DNA of 13,833 bases from Treponema sp. UBA3870 (lineage in GTDB: Bacteria; Spirochaetota; Spirochaetia; Treponematales; Treponemataceae): NCBI GenBank assembly GCA_002392275.1, contig DGGQ01000175.1:1-13833 (forward strand). Direction: 5' to 3'. Below, piece by piece: positions 1-5,457 of this stretch (position 1 is the stretch's first letter; each line of letters starts with the position of its first letter). The notes under the pieces are model-generated. The model saw only the letters and a list, made by a program, of their open reading frames with translations. It had not been told where the DNA came from and made no database searches. Position numbers and translations under genes: made by a program.

Positions 1-1
1 C

Positions 2-520
2 GGCGTGCTGATTGGAATCAACCTTTTGCGCGAAGGAATCGATTTACCGGAAGTCTCTTTCATCGCACTCCTTGATGCCGACAAGATTGGATTTTTAAGA
101 AGCACAACTTCGCTGATTCAGATAATCGGACGAGCGGCAAGAAACGCAGAGGGAAAAGTCGTCATGTATGCAGACCGCATGAGCGACGCAATGAAGGAAG
201 CAATCACCGAGACACAGAGACGGCGTTCAATCCAGGAAGCATACAACAAGGAACACGGAATCACCCCGAAGACAATCAAAAAAGCCGTGGAGGACATCCT
301 TGAACACCAGAGCGTGGACGCACAGGAAAACGCCGCGACATCTCTTGAAATTCTCAAAAAGACAAGCAACCTCTTTGTACCGGCTCAAAGGAAAAAAGTC
401 ATTGCCGCTCTCAAAAAAGAAATGGAGGACTGCGCCGAACGCCTTGATTACGAACAGGCCGCCGCCTACCGAGACCAAATCCGCGAAATAGAAGCGACCT
501 ACGGGAAAGGGGGGAAGTGA
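2..520 (+). CDS. uvrB: UvrABC system protein B, C-terminal part (partial)
   Basis: This is the 3' end of excinuclease subunit UvrB, the DNA-damage verification helicase that hands lesions from UvrA to UvrC. The fragment is open at the left edge, and its first full codon is at 2-4. It starts in helicase domain 2 with the family block GINLLREGIDLPEV, continues through LDADKIGFLRS, and has helicase motif VI as QIIGRAARN (about residues 39-47 from the codon at 5). The C-terminal UVR motif, which contacts UvrC, spans about residues 131-165 (KKVIAALKKEMEDCAERLDY and the helix after it). The protein then ends in a short Gly/Lys tail. Nothing suggests damage. No convincing intrinsic terminator lies between this stop and the next gene. 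Identification is by recognition of conserved UvrB blocks. Confidence 0.96.
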   Translation, partial: GVLIGINLLREGIDLPEVSFIALLDADKIGFLRSTTSLIQIIGRAARNAEGKVVMYADRMSDAMKEAITETQRRRSIQEAYNKEHGITPKTIKKAVEDILEHQSVDAQENAATSLEILKKTSNLFVPAQRKKVIAALKKEMEDCAERLDYEQAAAYRDQIREIEATYGKGGK

Positions 521-545
521 GAGGGGGTTAGGAGCCAACAACAAT

Positions 546-581
546 ATTTCGTGTGAAATCAATGTAAACCTGTGGTATACT
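546..581 (+). promoter_or_regulatory. Promoter with operator-like palindrome for the toxin-antitoxin locus
   Basis: An extended -10 element, TGGTATACT, lies at 573-581 (hexamer TATACT at 576-581). With a 17-bp spacer the -35 is GTGAAA at 553-558. A perfect 5-bp inverted repeat, ATTTC-GTGT-GAAAT (546-559), overlaps that -35. This is the position expected for an antitoxin-repressed operator, as in autoregulated toxin-antitoxin operons. The predicted transcript starts near 588, just before the ribosome-binding site at 591-595. The promoter is read directly; its control by the antitoxin is inference. Confidence 0.55.
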
Positions 582-602
582 ATTCGTATTGGAGGCATGT
601 GC

Positions 603-848
603 ATGACTTATGAATCAATCGAACAGGCAACAGCAACTTTGACAAGACATGAACAGCTCAAACTTCTTACATACCTCGCAAACCTGCTAAAAGAAAGCGA
701 GGAGCGGAATGAAAAAAACGAAAAAAAAGATTTTTCAGCTTCCTATCACAAAGGCTTTTTCGATTTGTTTGGAAGTGACCCAGATTTTGACCTGGAAGAG
801 CCTGACAACAGCTGCGACAGCCTTGATGAAGAGGTGAGTTTTGAATGA
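603..848 (+). CDS. Putative antitoxin of a VapC-type toxin-antitoxin pair
   Basis: This encodes an 81-residue acidic protein directly upstream of, and overlapping by ATGA, a PIN-domain toxin reading frame. Its role is inferred as the antitoxin that binds and silences the toxin and represses the shared promoter. The N-terminal half is a predicted helical segment (ESIEQATATLTRHEQLKLLT). The C-terminal half is strongly acidic and carries the phrase FFDLFGSDPDFDLEEP, the kind of flexible acidic tail that antitoxins wrap around PIN toxins. Start choice: GGAGG at 591-595 is only one base from the ATG at 597 but seven bases from the ATG at 603, so 603 is preferred. I cannot assign a named DNA-binding fold. 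The call rests on size, tail character and gene order. Confidence 0.7.
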   Translation: MTYESIEQATATLTRHEQLKLLTYLANLLKESEERNEKNEKKDFSASYHKGFFDLFGSDPDFDLEEPDNSCDSLDEEVSFE

Positions 849-1249
849 TGTACTTCATTGATACAAATGTCGTGATTGACGCAATCAGAAGCAAAAGTTC
901 GCAGAATATCGCAAAACATTTCAAGAACAAATCTTTTACTGATATAAAAGTTTCATCAATTGTTGTTGCGGAATTATAATACGACGCACAGCACAGTTCG
1001 GATTATGAAAAGCGAAAAACCCAGTACAAAAATTTTATTCAGGATTTTGAGATTGTTCCTTTTACAGAAAAAGATGCCGAGGTTTATGGAAAGATAAAGG
1101 AGCAGCTCATTCTCGAAGGAAATTTAATCGGGTCTAACGATATGCTTATTGCCTCCGTTGCGCTTTCTCATAATGCCACAATCGTGACGCATAACATCCG
1201 TGAGTTTTCACGAGTCAAAGGATTGATAGTCGAAGACTGGACAATATAG
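845..1249 (+). pseudogene. VapC-like PIN-domain toxin, broken by an in-frame stop
   Basis: Read through one TAA, this frame gives a complete PIN-domain ribonuclease of about 133 residues. Toxins of this class cleave tRNA or rRNA. Numbering from the ATG at 848, the first acidic motif is YFIDTN (Asp5), the second is VAEL (Glu42), and the third is GSNDMLIASVAL (Asp98), followed by ATIVTHNIREF. The frame is interrupted at codon 44 by TAA (977-979), right after the conserved Glu in the stretch E-L-stop-Y-D-A; family members usually read E-L-x-Y-G/D-A there. Frame and homology continue unbroken to the TAG at 1247-1249, so it is a single nonsense change, not a frameshift. A single C-to-T change in a CAA (Gln) codon is a simple origin. 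The ATG at 845 overlaps the antitoxin stop. As written, only a 43-44 residue stub lacking the later Asp residues would be made. A sequencing error cannot be excluded. Confidence 0.8.
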
Positions 1250-1254
1250 GACAT

Positions 1255-1294
1255 CTCTAAAAACTGAAGTTTCTAGAGGTTCACATAAATGTGA
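1255..1294. repeat. Two adjacent palindromes in a short intergenic gap
   Basis: The first is an imperfect stem-loop at 1255-1278: CTCTA and AAAC on the left arm, loop TGAA, then GTTT and TAGAG on the right arm, with one A/C mismatch. It begins a few bases after the toxin stop and has no T-run, so it is not a typical intrinsic terminator. The second is a perfect palindrome at 1281-1294, TCACAT-AA-ATGTGA, which resembles a dimeric repressor site more than a terminator. Their functions are unknown. Together with the doubtful small ORF at 1334-1519 they are all that I see in the 315-base stretch 1250-1564. Confidence 0.5.
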
Positions 1295-1333
1295 TAGACT
1301 TACCCCAAAACACCCCAGCACAGGAGCACCCCC

Positions 1334-1519
1334 ATGTTCACACCGACATTTGACAGCACTGTGTTTATCTGCAAAGGCTGCGGCAAAACTTTTTATGGAA
1401 AGGAATGTGATAAAAGACCAGCGGAGCAAATCCCCATATTCTCGCAGTTCTCCAAGCATCCTAAGGAACCGCATTGTGGAAGCAGGAAGACGGAAAAAAA
1501 TCAGACAGTGCGTTATTGA
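1334..1519 (+). CDS. Small Cys-containing ORF, possible zinc-ribbon remnant (doubtful)
   Basis: A 61-codon frame whose ATG is preceded by AGGAG about eight bases upstream. The product begins MFTPTFDSTVFICKGCGKTF. It has a C-x2-C-G-K-T-F knuckle near residues 13-20, a later lone Cys, and a His-Cys-Gly-Ser-x-Lys stretch near residue 47 that resembles the second half of a zinc ribbon, where C-x2-C-G-S would be expected. Only one Cys of that second pair is present, so it may be a degenerate zinc ribbon or chance. Nothing in the neighbourhood suggests a role. It runs convergent with the downstream ATPase gene. The call rests on the ribosome-binding site and the CKGCGKTF motif alone, and the function is unknown. 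Confidence 0.35.
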   Translation: MFTPTFDSTVFICKGCGKTFYGKECDKRPAEQIPIFSQFSKHPKEPHCGSRKTEKNQTVRY

Positions 1520-1564
1520 TTCCCATCTTCCCGCTTGGCCGGGCAGATTTTTCCGCACCGCAAA

Positions 1565-2839
1565 CTAATTTCTCAGGCAGCCAATCGGGATAACAAGAAC
1601 TCCATCTTCCCTTTTGTATGCATAATGTCCAACGCCGGTCAAAACCATCAGAAAAGAAGGGGACTTCATTTTGGAGACATCTATTTTTGAAGAAAGTCTT
1701 TTCAGATTTTCCGCACCCTCTTCTATCAGGCTGTCGCCCCCAAGTTTGATTTCTATCAGACCATATTTTCCATTTCTAAGATGAACAACAGCATCACATT
1801 CAAGCCCGGTATTGTCCCTATAATGATACACAGAACCGTCAAGGCTTTCCGCAAACACCCGCAGGTCCCGTACGCACAGGGTTTCAAAAAAAAGTCCACA
1901 GGTGTTCAAATCATTCAGCAAATCTTCCGGTCCGACACCGAGACTTGCAACAGCAACAGAAGGGTCAACATAGTAGCGCGTGTCGGAAGTTCTGATTGCG
2001 GATTTTGAGCGGAGATTTGGATTCCACGCAGCCATATCCTCAACCACAAATATTTTTTTCAGAGCTTCAATATACGTGCGGACTGTATCTTCATTTACGC
2101 TTGAAGCATCATTGGCAAGAATGTCTTTCGCAATAACCGTTGCCGTAGTCTGGCTCCCCTGATTTCTTGCAAAGGACCTCATAATCCGCCTGACGCGCTC
2201 CTCGTTTTTAGCATTTCCGTCTGACCTGTTTATATCCGACCTTACGACACCCTCGTAATAATCAAAAGCTTGACGCAATGCTGGTTTTTCATTCAAATCA
2301 ATGGCCCCGGGCCAACCTCCGCGGCAAATCAAAAAAGCGAGCTTTTCTATATCATTCTGATTTTCGCCATCGACATCTAGATTGCCCTTGAACAACTCGC
2401 CAAGGCTCACTTCCCCCGATGAATCGCCGGACTCAAACAAGGACATTGGCCGCATCAAGAGCCACGAAAAACGTCCCGTACCTGAATGGGTTATCTCTTT
2501 TGTGTCAGGAGGAACGGCAGAACCGGTAAGAATGAACTGCCCCATCTCGGAACGCTGGTCAACTTCATATCTGATAGTATCCCAGAGCGCAGGGGCAATC
2601 TGCCATTCATCAATGAGACGCGGAGTTTCTCCCTTCAAAAGCCTCTGCGGATTCAACCTTGCAAGGCTCAGATTCTGATCTTTTTCAGCAGGATTATCCA
2701 TGTGCAGAATGCTTCTGGCCTGCTGTGCCGCTGTTGTAGTTTTTCCGCACCATTTCGGCCCCTCAATAAGGACAGCACCCTTGGCTTCGAGTTTATCATG
2801 CAGAATCGCATCCACAATACGGTTTCGATATTCGGTCAT
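1565..2839 (-). CDS. DUF4143-type AAA family ATPase with C-terminal PD-(D/E)XK-like domain
   Basis: This is a 424-residue member of the large 'ATP-binding protein, AAA_14/DUF4143' group, common in host-associated anaerobes and of unproven function. The Walker A motif is EGPKWCGKTTT (Lys33, Thr34), the Walker B region is RLIDEWQ (Asp77, Glu78), and a sensor-like FILTGSA lies at about 102-108. The middle is the helical DUF4143 region. The C-terminus has a nuclease-like core: Glu347-x-Asp349, then IEIK with Glu363 and Lys365, a typical PD-(D/E)XK spacing. Start choice: the reading frame is open further upstream, but family homology begins at MTEYRNRIVD, and the upstream codons run through 23-bp repeats whose period is not a multiple of three. 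GTP/ATP hydrolysis is expected from the family; the biological role is not known. It is a lone gene, separated from asd by a terminator. Confidence 0.88.
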   Translation of the reverse strand: MTEYRNRIVDAILHDKLEAKGAVLIEGPKWCGKTTTAAQQARSILHMDNPAEKDQNLSLARLNPQRLLKGETPRLIDEWQIAPALWDTIRYEVDQRSEMGQFILTGSAVPPDTKEITHSGTGRFSWLLMRPMSLFESGDSSGEVSLGELFKGNLDVDGENQNDIEKLAFLICRGGWPGAIDLNEKPALRQAFDYYEGVVRSDINRSDGNAKNEERVRRIMRSFARNQGSQTTATVIAKDILANDASSVNEDTVRTYIEALKKIFVVEDMAAWNPNLRSKSAIRTSDTRYYVDPSVAVASLGVGPEDLLNDLNTCGLFFETLCVRDLRVFAESLDGSVYHYRDNTGLECDAVVHLRNGKYGLIEIKLGGDSLIEEGAENLKRLSSKIDVSKMKSPSFLMVLTGVGHYAYKREDGVLVIPIGCLRN

Positions 2840-2845
2840 ACATCC

Positions 2846-2873
2846 ATTATCATTTTTTTCGGCGTTTTGTAAA
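2846..2873 (-). promoter_or_regulatory. Promoter of the ATPase gene, predicted leaderless
   Basis: On the minus strand, TTTACA (2873-2868) is followed by a 16-base spacer and GATAAT (2851-2846); both hexamers match five of six consensus bases. Only six bases separate the -10 from the ATG at 2839, so a start site seven bases downstream would be the A of the ATG itself. No Shine-Dalgarno sequence precedes the ATG. The -35 lies inside the first unit of a tandem repeat. Confidence 0.55.
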
Positions 2874-2918
2874 GTTTTTTTTCGGCGTTTTGTAATATTT
2901 TTTTTCGGCGAGTTGTAA
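2853..2918 (-). repeat. Three tandem 23-bp repeats upstream of the ATPase
   Basis: On the minus strand the unit is TTACAAAACGCCGAAAAAAA plus a variable junction. Units lie at 2918-2898 (TTACAACTCGCCG variant), 2895-2875 and 2872-2853. The invariant CGCCG starts recur exactly every 23 bp (plus-strand CGGCG at 2860, 2883 and 2906). That is close to two helical turns, so each copy faces the same side of the DNA. The gene-proximal unit contains the -35 hexamer, making the array a candidate operator for a protein bound in register. Confidence 0.8.
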
Positions 2919-3007
2919 TTTTTAAAGGCGGCAAGGCTCAAACCGATAAAAAAAACTCCACCCACGGCGGGAAACCATGGATGAAGCTTTATTCAGGTAA
3001 ATAATTC

Positions 3008-3048
3008 AAAAAGGGAATCTCCAAAAACAGACGCTTTCAGAGATCCCC
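3008..3048 (-). terminator. Intrinsic terminator of the dapA-asd operon
   Basis: Fifteen bases after the asd stop, the minus-strand RNA reads GGGGAUCUC, an 18-base loop, then GAGAUUCCC and UUUUU. The nine pairs include one G-U, and the arms are at 3048-3040 and 3021-3013, with the U-run at 3012-3008. The G-U pair exists only in the minus-strand RNA, and there is no T-run in the other direction, so it serves asd. Confidence 0.8.
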
Positions 3049-3062
3049 ATACGAACTAAAAC

Positions 3063-4166
3063 TTACAGCTTGTCAAAGAATCCCTTTGATTTCAAAAGCT
3101 CCGCGTTCAGGATTCCTCCGAGTGCGGCTCCGCGTTTTGTGTTGTGGCTCAGGGCTACGAACTTTACGTCGAACACGTTGCACTTGCGGAGTCTTCCGAT
3201 TACGCATGCCATTCCCTTTTCGGTCTCACGGTCGCGCCTTGGCTGGGGTCTGTTTTCCTCGTGGCGTACGACAATCGGGTGCTCCGGGGCTGAAGGAAGA
3301 TTGAGTTCCTGCGGCACTGATTTGTATGCGGTCCAGACCTTTTCGATTTCCTCAAGGCTCGGTTTTTTGTCTTCCGGCAAATCGAACTCAAGGGAAACAC
3401 ATGCTGTGTGTCCGTCAATTACAGGAACGCGGGTGCATGTTGAGCTTACCAGCGGAAGGCTTGCATTTTCAATCTTGTCGCCGGAAACCTTTCCCAAAAT
3501 CTTGAGACATTCCTTTTCGGTCTTTTCCTCTTCGCCGCCGATGTACGGAACGATGTTGTCAATCATGTCGTAGCTCGGGACACCTGGGTATCCTGCGCCG
3601 CTTGTTGCCTGCAATGTGGTGACTATCATCCTTTTTACAGGATAGCCCGCCTGAATCAACGCGTGGAGCGGCATCATGTAGGTCTGGAGAGAGCAGTTCG
3701 GTTTTACGGCGATGAAGCCTTTGTCCCAGCCGTGGTGCTCCTGCTGCTTTTTGATTATGTCCAGATGTTCATAGTTGATTTCGGGAACCAGCATCGGAAC
3801 ATCCTCGGTCCAGCGGTTTGCGCTCGCATTTGAGACGACAGGGATTCCCTCGGCAGCATAGGCTTCTTCCAGGGCTTTGATTTCGTCCTTTCCCATTTCC
3901 AGTGCGGAGAAAACAAATTTGCATTTTCCGATTGCAAGTTTCGCGTCGTTCGCATCCTGGACGGTAAGATTTGCGACAGCAGAAGGAATGTCCGCGCCAA
4001 TCAGCCAGCGGGAGGATACGGCATCCTTGTAAAGTTTTCCGGCTGAGCGTGGAGATGCGGCAACATAAGTCACTTCAAACCACGGATGATTTTCCAAAAG
4101 TTTTATATAACGCTGGCCCACCATACCGGTAGCACCCAAAACTCCGACTTTGATTTTTTCACTCAT
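3063..4166 (-). CDS. asd: Aspartate-semialdehyde dehydrogenase (archaeal/fungal-type)
   Basis: A 367-residue enzyme converting L-aspartyl-4-phosphate to aspartate semialdehyde with NADPH, the branch point toward lysine/diaminopimelate, threonine and methionine. The N-terminal Rossmann motif is GVLGATGMVGQRYIKLL (residues 8-24). The nucleophile is Cys158 in AVKPNCSLQT, and the catalytic His is probably His253 in RVPVIDGHTACVS. The GQRYIKLLENHPWF block, the KPNCS context and the length fit the subfamily found in archaea, fungi and some bacteria rather than the E. coli Asd group. Start: GGAGG sits eight bases upstream of the ATG. It lies 13 bases downstream of dapA on the same strand, so the two are co-transcribed. 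Sequence quality looks normal and all key residues are present. Confidence 0.96.
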   Translation of the reverse strand: MSEKIKVGVLGATGMVGQRYIKLLENHPWFEVTYVAASPRSAGKLYKDAVSSRWLIGADIPSAVANLTVQDANDAKLAIGKCKFVFSALEMGKDEIKALEEAYAAEGIPVVSNASANRWTEDVPMLVPEINYEHLDIIKKQQEHHGWDKGFIAVKPNCSLQTYMMPLHALIQAGYPVKRMIVTTLQATSGAGYPGVPSYDMIDNIVPYIGGEEEKTEKECLKILGKVSGDKIENASLPLVSSTCTRVPVIDGHTACVSLEFDLPEDKKPSLEEIEKVWTAYKSVPQELNLPSAPEHPIVVRHEENRPQPRRDRETEKGMACVIGRLRKCNVFDVKFVALSHNTKRGAALGGILNAELLKSKGFFDKL

Positions 4167-4179
4167 ATCGCACCTCCAA

Positions 4180-5085
4180 TTAAAGTCCGCAGGACTTTAT
4201 CGCGTCCTCGATGATTTTCTTTGCACCGTCATGCGGTTCAACCAACGGCAGGCGAAGAGAACCGGCAGGAATTCCCTTTACGTTCATGGCATACTTGATG
4301 CATGAGGGGTTTCCATCGACAAACGCCGCACGGAAGAATGGCTGAAGGCGGTAATGGATTTTTCTTGCCTCGTCAAATTTTCCGTCCAAACAATCATGGA
4401 CAAGCTCCGTCATAAGGGATGGTATCAAATTTGTTACTACGGAAATAACACCGTCGCCACCGGCTGCAATCAACGGAAGGGTAAGTCCATCGTCACCGCT
4501 CATAACTGAAAAATCAGGATGCTTTGAGACGACCTTCTCAATCACTTCCATCATCTGGTTGATACTTCCGCTCGCCTCCTTTACGCCCGCAATGTTCGGT
4601 AAATCGGCAATGCGCTCAAGAACCGCAGTAGAAATGTTCTTTCCGGTGCGCCCCTGGATATTGTACACAATTATAGGGATACCAACCTTGGATACGGCCT
4701 CAAAGTGGCGGAAGATTCCCTCGTCGCTCGGCTTGTTGTAGTATGGAGTCACGACCAGCGCATAGTCGCCGCCTTTATCTTTTGCGCGCTGGACATAGCG
4801 GACCGCATCGGCAGTGTTGTTGCTTCCCGCGCCGATTACAAGTTTCACGTCCTTATTGTTTTTCTTATTGAATTCCCTGACCAGGGGGATTGCGATGTCA
4901 AGGAGTTTTTCTTCCTCGTCCTCTGTCAAAGTCGGTGTCTCTCCGCTTGTTCCCAGAGGCAGAAGCCCGTCAATTCCCTGCTCAAGCTGGAAAATGACAT
5001 TCTTTCTGAACCCTTCATAGTCAACGGATCCGTCTGCCAGCATCGGCGTAATCATAGCCGTCAAAGAGCCTTGAAGTTTTCTCAT
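4180..5085 (-). CDS. dapA: 4-hydroxy-tetrahydrodipicolinate synthase
   Basis: A 301-residue class I aldolase-fold enzyme condensing pyruvate with aspartate semialdehyde, the first committed step to diaminopimelate and lysine. The Schiff-base lysine is Lys169 in GVKEASG. The proton-relay residues are Thr46 in GTSGE, Tyr116 in PYYNKP and Tyr141 in VYNIQGRTG, and Arg146 is the residue that binds the incoming aldehyde. In the last motif a Gln replaces the Pro usual in YNxPGRT, a mild oddity. Start: AGGAG lies about nine bases upstream of the ATG. It is first in the operon with asd, which makes its substrate, a logical arrangement. A promoter is predicted just upstream, and a terminator-ended structured RNA lies before that. 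Confidence 0.96.
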   Translation of the reverse strand: MRKLQGSLTAMITPMLADGSVDYEGFRKNVIFQLEQGIDGLLPLGTSGETPTLTEDEEEKLLDIAIPLVREFNKKNNKDVKLVIGAGSNNTADAVRYVQRAKDKGGDYALVVTPYYNKPSDEGIFRHFEAVSKVGIPIIVYNIQGRTGKNISTAVLERIADLPNIAGVKEASGSINQMMEVIEKVVSKHPDFSVMSGDDGLTLPLIAAGGDGVISVVTNLIPSLMTELVHDCLDGKFDEARKIHYRLQPFFRAAFVDGNPSCIKYAMNVKGIPAGSLRLPLVEPHDGAKKIIEDAIKSCGL

Positions 5086-5126
5086 ATAGGGTCTCCTAAA
5101 AATAAATTTGTAGAGAGTATTGCATA

Positions 5127-5156
5127 TTTATAGAAAATAATCAATCAATATGAAAA
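5127..5156 (-). promoter_or_regulatory. Probable dapA promoter
   Basis: On the minus strand TATAAA (5132-5127) is preceded by an 18-base spacer and TTTTCA (5156-5151). The surrounding DNA is very A/T-rich. Being downstream of the strong terminator at 5171-5222, this promoter would let dapA-asd be expressed independently of the upstream RNA. The -35 match is only fair. Confidence 0.4.
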
Positions 5157-5170
5157 TATCCACCGGACAT

Positions 5171-5222
5171 AAAAAAAACGTCCAAACCAGCGGGAGATTT
5201 TTCGCTCCCCAAGCCCAGACGT
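5171..5222 (-). terminator. Intrinsic terminator of the RNA upstream of dapA
   Basis: Minus-strand RNA: ACGUC (5222-5218) pairs with GACGU (5182-5178) and is followed by U8. An inner helix GGGAG/CUCCC closes the loop CGAAAAAU, and the two helices are separated by an imperfect G/U-rich interior stem. The plus-strand direction has only four T after the stem, so the element is oriented leftwards. Confidence 0.75.
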
Positions 5223-5303
5223 TTTAACATCATGGCTGCCTTGCGGTGGCAGGATTAGTTCCACCAGAGCAGACACGACAACTACCCACAAAAGTAAGCA
5301 GCA
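5171..5303 (-). ncRNA. Unidentified structured RNA or leader ending in a strong terminator
   Basis: Transcribed leftwards from a predicted promoter (5310-5337), this RNA of about 133 nt ends in a terminator with eight U. I see several foldable parts. GGGUAGUU near its 5' third can pair with AACUAAUCC, leaving one bulged A. CUGCC/GGCAG can close a loop ACCGCAA, while GGUGG can instead pair with CCACC; these last two helices overlap and exclude each other. I compared it by eye with SRP RNA (4.5S), 6S RNA, RNase P, tmRNA, lysine, cobalamin and T-box elements and found no convincing match. SRP RNA was closest, through a CCGCAAGG apical piece followed by CAGCCA, but the conserved symmetric-loop bases are missing. 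It may be an independent small RNA or an attenuator in the dapA leader, since dapA starts 85 bases after the terminator. Confidence 0.45.
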
Positions 5304-5309
5304 AATATA

Positions 5310-5337
5310 TATTTATCTTCTCCAATCCTGTGTCCAA
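5310..5337 (-). promoter_or_regulatory. Probable promoter of the structured RNA
   Basis: On the minus strand TTGGAC (5337-5332), a 16-base spacer and TAAATA (5315-5310) precede the RNA. A start about seven bases later, near 5303, gives an RNA of roughly 133 nt. The match is fair; alternative -10 positions exist in the following TATATATT run. Confidence 0.4.
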
Positions 5338-5373
5338 ATATAGACGAGCATCCCCTATCGCGCAACGTTCATA

Positions 5374-5451
5374 TTGTACCTAATTCATGGTATATTCATA
5401 CTGAAAACACGGTATATTTCTTTTGTTTTTTTTCAAAACCTGGGTTATACT
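5374..5451 (+). promoter_or_regulatory. Two candidate promoters for the regulator-aroC-carboxypeptidase operon
   Basis: The distal candidate is TTGTAC (5374-5379), 17 bases, then CATACT (5397-5402). The proximal candidate is TTGTTT (5423-5428), 17 bases, then TATACT (5446-5451). The proximal -10 ends six bases before the ATG at 5458, so a start seven bases downstream would be the A of that ATG, giving a leaderless mRNA. No Shine-Dalgarno sequence is visible before 5458 or before the alternative ATG at 5494. Confidence 0.5.
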
Positions 5452-5457
5452 TTAGTT

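Noticed and set aside
1530..1552. CCCG-CTTGGC-CGGG followed by a short T-run as a plus-strand terminator
   Set aside because: A four-base stem with three extra bases before ATTTTT is too weak to call.
1208..1558. A 116-codon minus-strand frame over the toxin tail and the following gap
   Set aside because: It has no recognisable domain, lies opposite the toxin's conserved C-terminus, and has no ribosome-binding site of note.
2840..2965. Upstream extension of the ATPase by 42 residues
   Set aside because: The extension is translated from A/T-rich repeats and promoter elements, and the 23-bp period breaks the frame between units. Family homology starts at the ATG at 2839.
5171..5303. SRP (4.5S) RNA, cobalamin riboswitch or lysine riboswitch as the identity of the RNA
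   Set aside because: Only fragments match (CCGCAAGG-CAGCC for SRP; GGTG-AA-TCC and CCGCAA for cobalamin). The conserved symmetric loop of SRP, the B12 box and the lysine-box core are not present.
5374..5457. A TTG start for the regulator at 5374
   Set aside because: It would put two promoter-like elements inside the coding sequence and add a hydrophobic stretch before a good lipoprotein signal.
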